A stretch of DNA of 64,000 nucleotides, from contig NZ_KB907869.1 of assembly GCF_000382245.1 (NCBI RefSeq), positions 62,001 through 126,000 of the forward strand, read 5' to 3'. Under the pieces are notes generated by a model that did not search any database, had not been told where the DNA came from, and saw only the letters and a program-made list of their open reading frames with translations. A program made the translations under genes and the position numbers. This DNA comes from Kushneria aurantia DSM 21353. GTDB taxonomy: Bacteria; Pseudomonadota; Gammaproteobacteria; Pseudomonadales; Halomonadaceae. Below, piece after piece: positions 9,094 through 18,530 of the stretch (the stretch's first letter is position 1; every line of letters starts with the position of its first letter).

Positions 9094-9579
9094 ATGCCCT
9101 CTTTCGACATCGTTTCCGAATTCGACAAACACGAGGCGACCAACGCCGTCGATCAGGCCAACCGCGAGGTCGAGACGCGCTTCGATTTTCGCGGTGTGAC
9201 CGCCAGTTTCACGCTGGAGGGGGAGGCCGTGATGCTGGAGGCGGAGGCCGATTTTCAGCTGCGCCAGATGCTCGATATTCTGCGCACTCGGCTGATCGCT
9301 CGCGGTATCGACGCCCGCTGCATGGCGGAGCAGGAGCCGGTCACCAGCGGCGTACGGGCGCGCCAGCAGGTCGACCTGAAGCAGGGGCTGTCGCAGGAGG
9401 ACTGCAAGGCGATCGTCAAACAGCTCAAGGCCTCGAAGCTCAAGGTGCAGCCGGCGATCCAGGGCGACAAGGTGCGGGTCACCGGCAAGAAGCGCGACGA
9501 CCTGCAGCAGGCCATCGCGCTGTTGAAGGGCGAGGAGGGACCGGATCTGCCGCTGCAGTACAACAACTTCCGCGACTGA
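9094..9579 (+). CDS. yajQ: YajQ-family nucleotide / c-di-GMP-binding protein
   Basis: A 161-aa cytoplasmic protein beginning MPSFDIVSEFDKHEATNAVD, the near-invariant start of YajQ. It also carries the blocks REVETRFDFRGV, LRTRLIARGID and the C-terminal DLPLQYNNFRD. Xanthomonas YajQ binds cyclic di-GMP and acts with a transcription factor; other homologues bind nucleotides or RNA, so the signalling role here is inferred. A purine-rich GGGGAAGGG precedes the ATG. It is transcribed alone, with the REP-like repeats upstream. Confidence 0.95.
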   Translation: MPSFDIVSEFDKHEATNAVDQANREVETRFDFRGVTASFTLEGEAVMLEAEADFQLRQMLDILRTRLIARGIDARCMAEQEPVTSGVRARQQVDLKQGLSQEDCKAIVKQLKASKLKVQPAIQGDKVRVTGKKRDDLQQAIALLKGEEGPDLPLQYNNFRD

Positions 9580-9618
9580 ACGACGCTTTGCGCTGCCTGC
9601 TATGGCCCATGATCGGTG

Positions 9619-10560
9619 TCAGGGCTTGCGCCGCCCCTGGTGATAAAACCGCCTTTCGCGCCAGCCATCGGCGTTCTCGCGTTCGCCGGGCGTCTTGCGA
9701 TAGCGTTTGTACTCCCACTGGTACTGCATCGCATCGAGCGCTACTGCGCGCTCGACGCTGGCATTGACACCGCGCGCCGAGAGCGCCTCGTCGCGTTCGG
9801 CGTAGACCCGCTCGTCGGCTTCCAGAAAGTGAATCTCGAAGCCGTTGCGCTGCTCGCGGCGGCGTGCCACTCCGACCACCACGCGAGCGCTGGTGCGCGA
9901 TACCAGTTTCGGTAGCAGGGTGGCGGTATAGGCCGGGTGACCAAAGAAGTCGGCGAACTCGCCGCTGCCCCACTCCGGCTCCTGATCGGGCAGGATACCG
10001 ATCGCTTCGCTACGCTGCAGCGCCTTCAAAAGCGACGCCACGCCACGCGCCGAGGTGGGTACCAGCTGTGCGCCCATGCGCTCGCGGCCGCGACGAATAA
10101 GCGGGTCCAGTGCGCCGATGCGCGGCGGCGCGTACATGGCGGTAAAGGGGAAGTGACTGGAGAGCCAGAAGTTGAGCACCTCCCAGTTGCCGAAGTGAGG
10201 CGCCAGCACGATCACGCCACGTCCCTCCTCGCGCGCCCGGTCGAGCAGTTCGCGACCCTTCACCTCCTTGATCGACGCCTCCACCCGTGCCGGCTCTCCT
10301 TTCCATGCCAGCCCCAGCTCCAGCATGGTGGCGATGGAGTGGCGCAGGCTGGCGTGAATCTGTGCGCGGCGCGCTTTTTTCTCCATGCCGGGAAAGGCCT
10401 GGCGCAGGTTCATGCGCGTTACCCGCCGCTCGCGAACGGCGAGCAGGGCATAAAGTGGTTCGATAGCGGTTGCCAGGCGCCACAGTGTGGTTGGGCTGCG
10501 ACGCGACAGCAGTCGCCAGAGGCGCGCGATCAGCTTCGCCTGCAGGTTGTGCCGGTTCAT
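9619..10560 (-). CDS. Lysophospholipid / lipid A-type acyltransferase (LpxL/HtrB family)
   Basis: A 313-aa protein of the LpxL/LpxM late acyltransferase superfamily. The catalytic HX4E motif is in VLAPHFGNWEVL, followed by MYAPPR, the Arg block RRGRERMGAQLVP and the GILPDQEP block. These enzymes acylate lipid A or related lipids at the inner-membrane face. The start is set at 10560 (MNRHNLQAK); an in-frame start 7 codons upstream is possible. It is a paralogue of the clearer lpxL at 24935, so the window carries two late acyltransferases. A basic C-terminal tail of about 25 residues is unusual. The exact acceptor is not determinable from sequence. Confidence 0.88.
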   Translation of the reverse strand: MNRHNLQAKLIARLWRLLSRRSPTTLWRLATAIEPLYALLAVRERRVTRMNLRQAFPGMEKKARRAQIHASLRHSIATMLELGLAWKGEPARVEASIKEVKGRELLDRAREEGRGVIVLAPHFGNWEVLNFWLSSHFPFTAMYAPPRIGALDPLIRRGRERMGAQLVPTSARGVASLLKALQRSEAIGILPDQEPEWGSGEFADFFGHPAYTATLLPKLVSRTSARVVVGVARRREQRNGFEIHFLEADERVYAERDEALSARGVNASVERAVALDAMQYQWEYKRYRKTPGERENADGWRERRFYHQGRRKP

Positions 10561-10737
10561 TGCTATCCACATGCAAATCAAGGAAATAACGGAAGGAGTA
10601 TACCTGTTTTGACAGTGCGCCTGGCTGAATGTTTCGAGTCGAACGGTGGCCTCATGGGGGGTAATGATTTTGTTCCGGGGCAGGCGTATAGTGCGCCACG
10701 ATTTAATGCGCCATTCTCACAGAGGTAGCTGAACGTC

Positions 10738-12090
10738 ATGTCTCGACAACTGTTGGCGCTGATCTTTCCGCCGCTGCTGGGACTTTTCATTCTGGCGCTG
10801 GGCAACGGCTTTCTCTCCACCCTGGTAACGCTGCGCCTGGACCAGGCGGGTGCTTCGGTGACGACCATCGGCTGGGTGTCGGCGGCCTACTATGTGGGGC
10901 TGGCGCTGGGGGCACTGCTCAACGACCGGTTGCTGCTGCGTATCGGCCATATTCGCGCCTACGCCTGCTTTGCCTCGCTGGTGGCAGCGGCGGCGCTGGC
11001 GCAGGCGCTGTGGCTCAACGCCGGCTGGTGGTTTGTCATGCGCCTGATCGGCGGCTGGGCCACGGTGGGCGTCTACCTGGTGATCGAGAGCTGGCTGCTG
11101 ACCGGCGGCGATCCGGCACGGCGCGGACGCATTCTGGCCTTCTACATGATCTCGCTGTACGCCGCTCTGGCACTGGGGCAGCTGCTGCTGGGGCTGTTCG
11201 CCCAGCCCTTCGATGCCGCCCCCTATGTGTTGATCGGCATGCTGGCGGCCCTTTCGGTGCTACCGCTGGGGATTATTCCGCGGGTGTCGCCGCTGATCGA
11301 GCAGGCAGTGCCGCTGCCGCCGCTGAAGCTCATTCGGGTAACGCCTACCGGCGTGATGGGTGCCCTGGGTTCCGGTGTGATGGTGGCGGCGCTGTTCTCG
11401 CTGCTGCCGCTCTATCTGCAGCAGATCGGTCTCGGCGTCGAGCGCCTCGGGCAGTTGATGGCGGTGACGATCCTGGGCGGCATGGCGCTACAGTATCCCA
11501 TCGGCCGCTGGTCCGACCGTCACGACCGTCAGATCGTGCTGATTGCGCTGGGGGTCGCGCTGCTGCTGCTCTCCCTGCTGCTGCCGCTGGCCGCGCTGCT
11601 GGGCGATATCGCCCTCGGCGCCGGTCTCTTTCTGTTCGGTGGCGGGGCCTTCGCCTTCTACCCGGTGGCGATGAGTCATGCCGCCGACCGTGCGCCACCC
11701 GGCGCGCTGGTGGGCATCAGTCAGGGGCTTTTACTGATCAATGCGGTGGGCTGCACCCTCAGCGCGCCGCTGCTCAGCGCCGTGATCGGCAGGCTGGGCG
11801 CCGACGGCCTGTTCTATGCCCTGGCGGCGGCGGCCGCCGCGCTGGCGCTGTTTTTCGTCTGGCGGCGTAGCGTGCGTCCGGCACCGCAGCCGCTGGCGCC
11901 CTTCGCGGCGCACCCGGTGCAGTCGGTGGTGGGCGCCGAGCTGGAGGTGACCGAGGAGATGGTGGTGGGCGCCGAAGCGCGCGTCGAGGCCGAGAAGGAG
12001 CAGGCCGAGGAAGAAGCCTGGATCGACAACGCCGAATTCGACGCCCGGCAGGCGTCGGCGCCGGATGAGCCGCCGCAGCATCAGCCCTGA
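10738..12090 (+). CDS. MFS transporter, YcaD-like, with acidic C-terminal tail
   Basis: A 450-aa inner-membrane protein with 12 hydrophobic segments. Motif A reads GALLNDRLLLRIGHIRAY, and its second-half counterpart is GRWSDRHDRQ, in the pattern of the YcaD subgroup. After the last segment (about residue 380) follows a highly acidic, hydrophilic tail of about 70 residues (many Glu, Ala, Asp), predicted cytosolic and absent from E. coli YcaD. Such tails are common in halophile proteins. The ATG at 10738 follows AGAGGTAG. The substrate is unknown. It converges on the oxygenase gene, with only 5 bp between the stops. Confidence 0.88.
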   Translation: MSRQLLALIFPPLLGLFILALGNGFLSTLVTLRLDQAGASVTTIGWVSAAYYVGLALGALLNDRLLLRIGHIRAYACFASLVAAAALAQALWLNAGWWFVMRLIGGWATVGVYLVIESWLLTGGDPARRGRILAFYMISLYAALALGQLLLGLFAQPFDAAPYVLIGMLAALSVLPLGIIPRVSPLIEQAVPLPPLKLIRVTPTGVMGALGSGVMVAALFSLLPLYLQQIGLGVERLGQLMAVTILGGMALQYPIGRWSDRHDRQIVLIALGVALLLLSLLLPLAALLGDIALGAGLFLFGGGAFAFYPVAMSHAADRAPPGALVGISQGLLLINAVGCTLSAPLLSAVIGRLGADGLFYALAAAAAALALFFVWRRSVRPAPQPLAPFAAHPVQSVVGAELEVTEEMVVGAEARVEAEKEQAEEEAWIDNAEFDARQASAPDEPPQHQP

Positions 12091-12095
12091 GGGCT

Positions 12096-12821
12096 TCAGC
12101 GCGATGGATCGATAACGCCGCCCATGGAGGCATTGCGGCGAAACCAGCCGGCGATGCTGGCGCGTGGCAGGCGGGTCGGCAGTACCTCATGGGGCACGCT
12201 GTCGGAGAGAAAGCAGACGAAGGTGCCTGCTTCGGGGCGCACCCGGCCGACCTCGCGCGCCGGCGCCTCGGGATCGAAACCGTCCGGCCCGGCGGCGACA
12301 GGCTCGAACAGCACCATTTCGCCGCCGCCGTCGACGGGCCAGTGGCGATTGAGATAGGTGACGGTGGAGATGACCCGGTTGGCGCGGCCCTGGAAGCTGT
12401 CGAGGTGGCGCTTGTAGAAGGCGCCGGGTGGATAGCGGGCGAAGTGCGCTTCGAATTCGAACAGGCCGATGAACAGCGCCCGGTTGATTGCTTCGCGCAG
12501 CCCGTCAAGCAGGTCGAGATAGGCCCGCTGCGCCGGGCTGATGCGATCGAGCCAGCGGATGGCGTCACCGCGCACCCGGGTGGCAAGCTGGTGTTCGCCG
12601 AGGCGGCCGATGCCGGCAGCGCTGAGCGCGTCCTCTTCGTAAAGGGCGTCGAGCTCGGCGATCAGCGCATCGATCAGCGACGCATCGAAAAAGCGGGTCT
12701 GATAGCTGAAGCCCCGGTGAGCCAGGTCGTCGATCAGCGCTTCGATGCGCGCGGCCTGCGGTCGTTCGTTGGCCTGCAGTTCGCCGCTCGGTGGCGATGA
12801 AGGGGGGTAACGGTCGGTCAT
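12096..12821 (-). CDS. 2OG-Fe(II) oxygenase (prolyl 4-hydroxylase type)
   Basis: A 241-aa cytoplasmic dioxygenase. The iron ligands are visible as His and Asp in YKRHLDSF and the distal His in SDSVPHEVLP; the 2-oxoglutarate-binding Arg is in ASIAGWFRR. Between them is ISTVTYLNRHW followed by GGGEMVLFEP, the standard double-stranded beta-helix of the 2OG-Fe(II) oxygenase superfamily. The ATG at 12821 follows GAGG by 9 nt and is preferred to a TTG three codons upstream. It is the second gene after a CoA pyrophosphatase gene, 5 bp downstream, so probably cotranscribed. The substrate is unknown; protein prolyl or ribosomal-protein hydroxylation is one possibility. Confidence 0.88.
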   Translation of the reverse strand: MTDRYPPSSPPSGELQANERPQAARIEALIDDLAHRGFSYQTRFFDASLIDALIAELDALYEEDALSAAGIGRLGEHQLATRVRGDAIRWLDRISPAQRAYLDLLDGLREAINRALFIGLFEFEAHFARYPPGAFYKRHLDSFQGRANRVISTVTYLNRHWPVDGGGEMVLFEPVAAGPDGFDPEAPAREVGRVRPEAGTFVCFLSDSVPHEVLPTRLPRASIAGWFRRNASMGGVIDPSR

Positions 12822-12826
12822 GGCGG

Positions 12827-13459
12827 TCAACCTCGTGACAGGGGCGGCGGTGTTTTACGCCCCGGGTGGCGCAGCGGCGAGCCGGCCGGATAGCGGTCGA
12901 GACCAATATCGACGTGGAAGGCGACATCGAGCAGTTCTACCACCATCATCGCCGACAGCCCCCACAGGCAGTGCTCGCCGATACGGTAGCTGGGCACGTA
13001 GAGCGGCGTGTCGCCGCGCTGGATAACATCGGTATGCTGGCGCGGGTCGTTCATCAGGGTGGCAAGTGCGACCTCGAAGATCGCCTCGATCTCGTTCGGA
13101 CTGGCAAGCGTCGTCGAGTGCGGTGCGATCAGGCCGACGAAGGGCGTGACCGCCATGCCATTGGCGGAGAGGCGCTCGGAGAGCCGGCCGATGATCTGCA
13201 CCCGGTTGGCGGCGAGCCCTACCTCTTCGCCGCTTTCGCGCAGCGCACAGGCCTCGAGGGTGACGTCGCCGGGGTCGCGCTTGCCGCCCGGGAAAGCCAC
13301 CTGGCCGGCGTGCGAGCGCATCCGGGCGTGGCGCCGGGTCAGCAGCAGAGTGGGGGCGTCATGGGTGACGATCGGCATCAGTACCGCGGCGCGCGGGTAG
13401 TGGTCGGCCAGCCGCTGCGGCCGGTAGCGATGCAGTCGGGCGATGGCTTGTTCAAGCAT
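12827..13459 (-). CDS. CoA pyrophosphatase (Nudix)
   Basis: A 210-aa Nudix hydrolase of the NudL type that splits CoA to 3',5'-ADP and phosphopantetheine. The CoA-specific block LLTRRHARMRSHAGQVAFPG is followed by the Nudix box GGKRDPGDVTLEACALRESGEEVGL, read with the catalytic REXXEE variant RESGEE. The start at 13459 (MLEQAIARLHRYRP) is chosen because AGAGAAA precedes it and it matches the usual N-terminus; the frame runs upstream for 66 codons without family similarity. It is transcribed divergently from the next Nudix gene (13614) and ahead of the 2OG oxygenase gene. Confidence 0.92.
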   Translation of the reverse strand: MLEQAIARLHRYRPQRLADHYPRAAVLMPIVTHDAPTLLLTRRHARMRSHAGQVAFPGGKRDPGDVTLEACALRESGEEVGLAANRVQIIGRLSERLSANGMAVTPFVGLIAPHSTTLASPNEIEAIFEVALATLMNDPRQHTDVIQRGDTPLYVPSYRIGEHCLWGLSAMMVVELLDVAFHVDIGLDRYPAGSPLRHPGRKTPPPLSRG

Positions 13460-13613
13460 GACGTTTCTCTTGCGCGCCATCGATTGGCCCGTTGGCGTCA
13501 TACAGGCAGCCCTCTCCGGAGCATTCACCAATCGACAGCGCTGCGGGCGGCAGGGTAGCGTAGTGCATTCGGCAACCCGCCCCGACAACAGAGAGCCGGT
13601 GATCGAGGGAATC

Positions 13614-14183
13614 ATGAACTTTTGCAGCCACTGCGGCGCTCCGGTGCGTTTTGCCATTCCGATGGACGATGACCGCCCCCGTTATCTATGCGACAACTGC
13701 GGCACGATCCACTACCAGAATCCACGCATCGTGGCCGGCAGTCTACCGATCATGGCAGACCGGGTACTGCTCTGTCGCCGCGCGATCACGCCCCGTGAGG
13801 GCTACTGGACGCTGCCCGCCGGTTTCATGGAAAACGGCGAAACCACCCGCGAGGCGGCGATTCGCGAAACCCGCGAGGAGGCCTGTGCCGAGATCGAGGT
13901 GGGTGGGCTCTACACCCTGGTCGACCTGCCGCATATCAATCAGGTTTACATGATCTATCTGGCCCGCCTGGCACCGCAGCGCGAGCCCGCTTTTGCCGCC
14001 GGGCCGGAGAGCCTCGAAGTGCGGCTTTTCAGCGAGGCGGAGATTCCCTGGGCGTCGCTGGCCTTCTCGACGGTTACCCTGACGCTCGAGCACTTTTTCG
14101 CCGATCGCCGTCATGACGGCCTCGCCGGCGACCGGGCGCTGGCGGACTATCCGCTGCACGATGGCGTGATTCGCCGCTGGTAG
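13614..14183 (+). CDS. Nudix hydrolase with zinc ribbon (NudC-like)
   Basis: A 189-aa protein starting MNFCSHCGAPV. Two CxxC pairs (FCSHC and LCDNC) form a zinc ribbon, then IHYQNPRIVAG leads to the Nudix box GFMENGETTREAAIRETREE. The layout resembles the C-terminal half of NADH pyrophosphatase NudC, but the N-terminal NudC domain is absent, so the substrate may be NADH, ADP-ribose or another nucleoside diphosphate. The ATG at 13614 follows CGAGGGAATC. It stands alone between the CoA pyrophosphatase gene and ftsB. Confidence 0.9.
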   Translation: MNFCSHCGAPVRFAIPMDDDRPRYLCDNCGTIHYQNPRIVAGSLPIMADRVLLCRRAITPREGYWTLPAGFMENGETTREAAIRETREEACAEIEVGGLYTLVDLPHINQVYMIYLARLAPQREPAFAAGPESLEVRLFSEAEIPWASLAFSTVTLTLEHFFADRRHDGLAGDRALADYPLHDGVIRRW

Positions 14184-14337
14184 TCTCATCACCGAGTACG
14201 ACACAAGAGGGCATGTCAGAACATCGACGGTCAGCCCTGAAAAGCCCTCTCGAGGAGGCGGCATAACGGTTCGGATTAAAGTCGTTCGGCAAGGATGGCA
14301 TAATCTCCGCCCATAACGATCACCCTACGGACTCCGG

Positions 14338-14718
14338 ATGCTCAAATGGCTCTCCCTGGCGCTGCTGTTGATAGTGGCAGCGCTGCAGTATCACCTCTGG
14401 ATCGGCGAAGGCGGCCTGCTGGAGCACGGCCGCGTCGAGGCGCGTGCCGATCAGCTGGCAGCCGGCAACGAGGTGCTCGCCGAACGCAATGATCGTCTGG
14501 CGGCCGAGGTGGTGGATCTCAAAAGCGGTCTCGATGCCATCGAAGAGCGTGCCCGTAACGATCTTGGTATGGTGCGCAACGAAGAGCAGTTTTACTGGGT
14601 GCCCAGCCAGCGCGCCAGCAACAACCCGCCGCAGGTGGCGCCCCCGGGCGCCGACCAGGGCGGCGAAAGCGTCATCGATCAGATTGCCGCCGAAGGTGGC
14701 AGCGGGGAGGCGCCTTGA
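14338..14718 (+). CDS. ftsB: Cell division protein FtsB
   Basis: A 126-aa bitopic protein: one N-terminal membrane segment (residues 3-20, WLSLALLLIVAALQYHLW), then a periplasmic leucine-zipper coiled coil (about 28-75) with conserved ARNDLGMVRNEEQFYWV. FtsB with FtsL and FtsQ forms the divisome subcomplex that activates FtsWI. The Gly/Pro/Gln-rich C-terminus beyond residue 90 is longer than in E. coli FtsB (103 aa). The stop overlaps the TTG start of ispD (14715-14718). It is the first gene of the ftsB-ispD-ispF-truD run, the conserved order in gammaproteobacteria. Confidence 0.95.
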   Translation: MLKWLSLALLLIVAALQYHLWIGEGGLLEHGRVEARADQLAAGNEVLAERNDRLAAEVVDLKSGLDAIEERARNDLGMVRNEEQFYWVPSQRASNNPPQVAPPGADQGGESVIDQIAAEGGSGEAP

Positions 14719-15440
14719 GCCTCGCCCCCTGGCTGATCGTACCCGCCGCCGGTCGCGGTACCCGTATGCGCGCCGACTGCCCCAAACAGTATCTCGAACT
14801 CGACGGCCGGCCGGTGCTGACGCATACGCTGGCGCGCCTTCACGACGCCTTTCCGCACGGGCGCCTGCTGCTCTGTCTCGACCCCCACGACCGCTGGTTC
14901 GACGACGCCATGGTGCCGTTCGCCGACTGGCGCCGTATCGATGGCGGCGCCGAGCGCGCCGACTCGGTGGCCGCGGCGGTCGGCTGGCTGGGCGAGCGCG
15001 TTGGCGACGACGAGCCGGTGCTGGTCCACGATCTGGCCCGCCCCTGCGTCACGGTGGAGGATCTGCGCCGCCTTTATGCCGCGGTGGCATCGAACGAGGC
15101 GGGGGCGCTGCTGGCAACCCCGGTAACCGATACGTTGAAGCACGCCGACGGCGCCGGCCGGGTCGCGGCCACGGTGCCGCGCGACGGGCTGTGGCGCGCC
15201 CTGACGCCGCAGGGGTTTCGCCTCGGGGTGCTGCGCGCCGCCTTTGAGCGCGCCCGTGAACAGGGTGTGGCGATGACCGACGAGGCCGCCGGCGTCGAGC
15301 GGCTGGGGCTTGCGCCAACCCTGGTCGAGGGGCGTAGCGATAACCTGAAGATTACCCATCCGGAAGATCTGGCGCTCGCCGCGCTGATCCTGCGGGCCCA
15401 GCGGGAGGCGAAGACGCCGCTGCAAGGAGTTTCCCCATGA
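14715..15440 (+). CDS. ispD: 2-C-methyl-D-erythritol 4-phosphate cytidylyltransferase IspD
   Basis: A 241-aa MEP-pathway enzyme that joins CTP and MEP to give CDP-ME. The nucleotide-binding loop [20 protein letters not shown] contains the conserved Arg and Lys; VHDLARPC and [11 protein letters not shown] are further signature blocks. The start is a TTG at 14715, supported by GGGAGG just upstream and by the 4-nt overlap with ftsB. The stop overlaps the ispF ATG, so the two isoprenoid genes are coupled. Its products feed undecaprenyl phosphate, on which the surface glycan genes further right depend. Confidence 0.96.
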   Translation: MSLAPWLIVPAAGRGTRMRADCPKQYLELDGRPVLTHTLARLHDAFPHGRLLLCLDPHDRWFDDAMVPFADWRRIDGGAERADSVAAAVGWLGERVGDDEPVLVHDLARPCVTVEDLRRLYAAVASNEAGALLATPVTDTLKHADGAGRVAATVPRDGLWRALTPQGFRLGVLRAAFERAREQGVAMTDEAAGVERLGLAPTLVEGRSDNLKITHPEDLALAALILRAQREAKTPLQGVSP

Positions 15441-15937
15441 GTTCCGCCGACTTCTCCCGGCTGCGTATCGGCCACGGCTTTGATGTTCACCGCTTCGGCG
15501 ACGGCGATCATCTGATGCTGGGCGGTGTGCGCGTGCCCTTCGAGCACGGCTTCGTCGCCCACTCCGACGGCGATGTGGTGCTGCATGCCCTCAGCGACGC
15601 CCTGCTGGGGGCGGCAGCGCTGGGCGATATCGGCCGCCACTTCCCGGACAGCGACGAGCGCTGGCGCGGTGCCAACAGTCGCGACCTGCTGCGCCAGGTG
15701 GTGGCGCTGCTCGATGAACGTGGTCTGGCGCCGCTCAACGTCGATGTCACCATTCTGGCCCAGGCACCGAAGATGGCACCGCACGTTGACGCCATGCGTG
15801 AGGCGATCGCCGCCGATCTGGGTGTCGATGCCGGCTGCGTCAACGTCAAGGCCACCACTACCGAGAAACTCGGTTTTACCGGCCGCGGCGAAGGCATTGC
15901 GACCGAGGCGGTCGCCCTGCTGATCGCCGGCTCATGA
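15437..15937 (+). CDS. ispF: 2-C-methyl-D-erythritol 2,4-cyclodiphosphate synthase IspF
   Basis: A 166-aa enzyme that cyclises CDP-ME 2-phosphate to MEcPP with release of CMP. The zinc-binding GHGFDVHRF and [18 protein letters not shown] blocks are both present, as are KMAPHVDAM and the closing [15 protein letters not shown]. The ATG overlaps the ispD stop by 4 nt, and its own stop overlaps the truD start by 4 nt (15934-15937). It is full length with no oddities. Confidence 0.97.
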   Translation: MSSADFSRLRIGHGFDVHRFGDGDHLMLGGVRVPFEHGFVAHSDGDVVLHALSDALLGAAALGDIGRHFPDSDERWRGANSRDLLRQVVALLDERGLAPLNVDVTILAQAPKMAPHVDAMREAIAADLGVDAGCVNVKATTTEKLGFTGRGEGIATEAVALLIAGS

Positions 15938-16982
15938 CCTTGAGCGAACAACCGGCACTGCCCGACTGGCCGCGCGCGCTGGGGACGCCGCCCCATGGTG
16001 GCCGCTTTCGCGAATCGGCGGAGGATTTTCGGGTCGAAGAGGTGCTGCCTTTCGAGCCCGAAGGCGAGGGCCAACATCTATGGCTCGAGTGCGAGAAACG
16101 CGCACTCTCCACGCCCCAACTGGTGCGCCACCTGAGCCACTGTTTCGAGGTGGCGCCGCGGGATATCGGCGTCAGCGGTCTCAAGGATCACACTGCCATT
16201 ACCCGACAGTGGCTGTCGGTGGCGCTCGACGGGCACGCCCTGCCGGCCGATCCCGCCGCCCTGATCGAGAACGACAGCGTGCGGCTTTTGCAGTGGCGGC
16301 GTCATCCGCGCAAATTGAAGCGCGGCGTGCATCGCGCCAACCGTTTCAGTCTGGTGGTCAGGGGGGCGAGGCCGTGGCGGCCGGTTCGCTGGCGGCGCGC
16401 TTTGCCCAGCTGTGCGAGGGCGGCGTGCCCAACTACTTCGGTCCGCAGCGCTTCGGCCATGGCGGCAGCAATATAGCGCGGGCGCGAGCGCTGCTGGCGC
16501 AGGGGTGGCGCAAAAAGCGTGACCGCGATGGCCTGCTGCTCTCCAGCGCCCGCAGCCTGGTGTTCAATAATCTGCTGGCCGAGCGCATTGCCGATGCCAG
16601 CTGGTGCCGGGGGCTCGACGGCGACATCTTCAACCTTGCCGGTAGCGCCAGCCAATTTGCCGCCGGCGTGCTGGATGATGACCTGCGGCGCCGACTGGCG
16701 GCGCTGGATATTCACCCCACCGGGCCGCTGTGGGGCATTGGATCGCCGGAAAGCGACGGCGAAGCGGCAGCGCTCGAGCGCCGCATAGCGCAGCAGGAGG
16801 CTGGCCTGGTGAGCGGCATCGAGGCCGCCGGTGCCCGGCCGGCACGGCGTGCGCTGCGTGTGGCGCTGGCGAATACCGCCATCGCGTCGCAGGGCGAGTG
16901 CGCGCGGCTGCGCTTCGAGTTGCCGCGCGGCAGCTTCGCCACCGCAGTGCTGAGAGAACTTGTCGTGGCGCCCGGTCTGTAA
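15934..16982 (+). pseudogene. truD: tRNA pseudouridine(13) synthase TruD, frameshifted at a G run
   Basis: The first frame gives a good TruD N-terminus (FRVEEVLPFEPEGEGQHLWL, then GVSGLKDHTAITRQWLSV with the catalytic Asp, then RKLKRGVHRANRFSLVVRG). At a run of six G (16361-16366) similarity moves to the +1 frame, which continues GGEAVAAGSLAARFAQLCEG, VPNYFGPQRFG and so on to a normal C-terminus at 16982. Adding one G to the run restores a single frame of about 350 aa, the usual TruD length. As written, the first frame stops at 16476 after 180 aa. TruD modifies U13 in tRNA-Glu. A sequencing or assembly error in the homopolymer is the simplest cause; real loss or slippage is possible. Confidence 0.9.
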
Positions 16983-17063
16983 CATCCGGTCGCTTTCGAT
17001 GTCTTCATGCATACTGCTTTTACGCCGAGTTTTTACGAACTGTCTTCACCAAAAGGATTGTCC

Positions 17064-17828
17064 ATGCGCAAGCTGCTGCTCTCCAACGATGACGGCGTCC
17101 ACGCGCCGGGTCTTCGCGCGCTCTACGACGCCCTCGAAGGTCAGGCGCGGCTGCGCGTCATCGCCCCCGATCGTGACCGCAGCGGCGCCAGCAATTCGCT
17201 GACGCTGGCATGGCCGCTGTCGCTGACACCGATGGACAACGGCTTCTACAGCGTCGACGGCACGCCGGCGGACTGCGTCTATCTGGGCGTCAGCGACGTG
17301 TTCGACGAAAGCGTCGATATGGTCATCTCGGGGATCAATCACGGTGGTAACCTGGGCGACGACGTGCTCTATTCGGGTACGGTGGCGGCGGCCATGGAGG
17401 GGCGTTCGCTGGGACTGTCGGCGATCGCCATGTCGCTGGTGGGGCAGCACCACTTCGAGACCGCCGGCCGGGTGGCGGCGACCCTGCTGGGGGCGGTGGA
17501 GCAGCTGGCGCTGCCGCCACGCAGCCTGCTCAACGTCAACGTGCCCGATCTGCCCTGGGAAGAGATCCAGGGATTCCGCGTTACCCGCCAGGGCCAGCGC
17601 GGCACGGGTAGTCAGCCGCACCGGATGACCGACCCGCGCGGGCGGACGCGCTACTGGATTGCCGCTTCCGGGGAGAGCGCCGATACCGGCAGTGATACCG
17701 ACTTTGCCGCCATCGAGGCGGGCTTCGTGTCGATCACGCCGCTCCAGACCGACCTCACGCGTTTTGGCGCCATCGACGCGGTGCAGGGCTGGCTGGACAC
17801 CCTGACCGCTTCGCACCGGCATGGCTGA
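17064..17828 (+). CDS. surE: 5'/3'-nucleotidase SurE
   Basis: A 254-aa stationary-phase survival nucleotidase acting on nucleoside monophosphates and short polyphosphate. The metal-binding start [20 protein letters not shown] carries the paired Asp; the blocks [28 protein letters not shown] and [20 protein letters not shown] are all intact. The ATG at 17064 follows AAAAGGA; the open frame extends 19 codons upstream without family similarity. It lies in the surE-pcm-(DUF368)-nlpD-rpoS order shared with many gammaproteobacteria. Confidence 0.97.
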   Translation: MRKLLLSNDDGVHAPGLRALYDALEGQARLRVIAPDRDRSGASNSLTLAWPLSLTPMDNGFYSVDGTPADCVYLGVSDVFDESVDMVISGINHGGNLGDDVLYSGTVAAAMEGRSLGLSAIAMSLVGQHHFETAGRVAATLLGAVEQLALPPRSLLNVNVPDLPWEEIQGFRVTRQGQRGTGSQPHRMTDPRGRTRYWIAASGESADTGSDTDFAAIEAGFVSITPLQTDLTRFGAIDAVQGWLDTLTASHRHG

Positions 17829-17891
17829 CAGCGGCCCAGTGGATATCGACGGGGCCGTCTGCGGCGTCAAAAGTCGTGGCGAGCGGCGCTC

Positions 17892-18530
17892 ATGATCTCG
17901 TCGCGACGGCGTCGCCGTGAGGAGCTGGTCGAGAGACTGAGGCAGCGCGGTATCGTCAATGAGCGCGTGCTCGAGGCCATGGCGCGGGTGCCTCGTCATC
18001 TTTTTATCGACGAAGCGCTGGGCTATAGCGCCTATGAAGATACGGCGCTGCCGCTGGGCGGTGGGCAGACCATTTCGCAGCCCTTCATGGTCGCGCGCAT
18101 GACCGAGCTGGCGATTGCCGATAATCCCGCCAGCGTGCTGGAGGTCGGTACCGGCTCGGGGTATCAGGCAAGGGTGCTGGCCGAGCTGGTGGCACGGGTC
18201 TACTCCATCGAGCGTAGTGCCAGCCTGGCGCGGCGAGCGCGCGCCTGTCTCGAGTTGCTGGGTCCGCCATGGGTACATCTCGAACACGGCGACGGCTGCC
18301 AGGGCTGGCCGACGGCGGCGCCCTTCGACGCCATCATGCTGACCGCCGTGGCACCGCAGGTGCCACCGGCGCTGATCGATCAGACCAGAATCGGCGGTGT
18401 GATTATCGCCCCGCTGGGCGACCCGGACGGCGAGCAGTGGCTGACGCGCATCGTGCGTACCCGCCATGCGCCCTCGATCAAAAGGCTCGAGCCGGTATGC
18501 TTCGTGCCGCTACAGACGGGAGTAGAATAA
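17892..18530 (+). CDS. pcm: Protein-L-isoaspartate O-methyltransferase
   Basis: A 212-aa SAM-dependent repair enzyme that methylates isoaspartyl residues in aged proteins. Typical blocks: VPRHLFIDEALGYSAYEDTA, the QTISQPFMVARM loop, and SAM motif I VLEVGTGSGYQA, followed by VYSIER. The ATG at 17892 is 63 nt after surE, and the stop directly abuts the GTG start of the DUF368 gene at 18531, so the two are coupled. Full length. Confidence 0.96.
   Translation: MISSRRRRREELVERLRQRGIVNERVLEAMARVPRHLFIDEALGYSAYEDTALPLGGGQTISQPFMVARMTELAIADNPASVLEVGTGSGYQARVLAELVARVYSIERSASLARRARACLELLGPPWVHLEHGDGCQGWPTAAPFDAIMLTAVAPQVPPALIDQTRIGGVIIAPLGDPDGEQWLTRIVRTRHAPSIKRLEPVCFVPLQTGVE

Noticed and set aside
8787-9199. 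Several overlapping small frames in both directions
   Set aside because: They arise from the two 53-bp repeats, as shown by the repeated peptide in each.
16080-16982. Separate 300-codon gene downstream of a short truD
   Set aside because: Its first part has no similarity; from the G run on it is the C-terminal part of TruD in the shifted frame.
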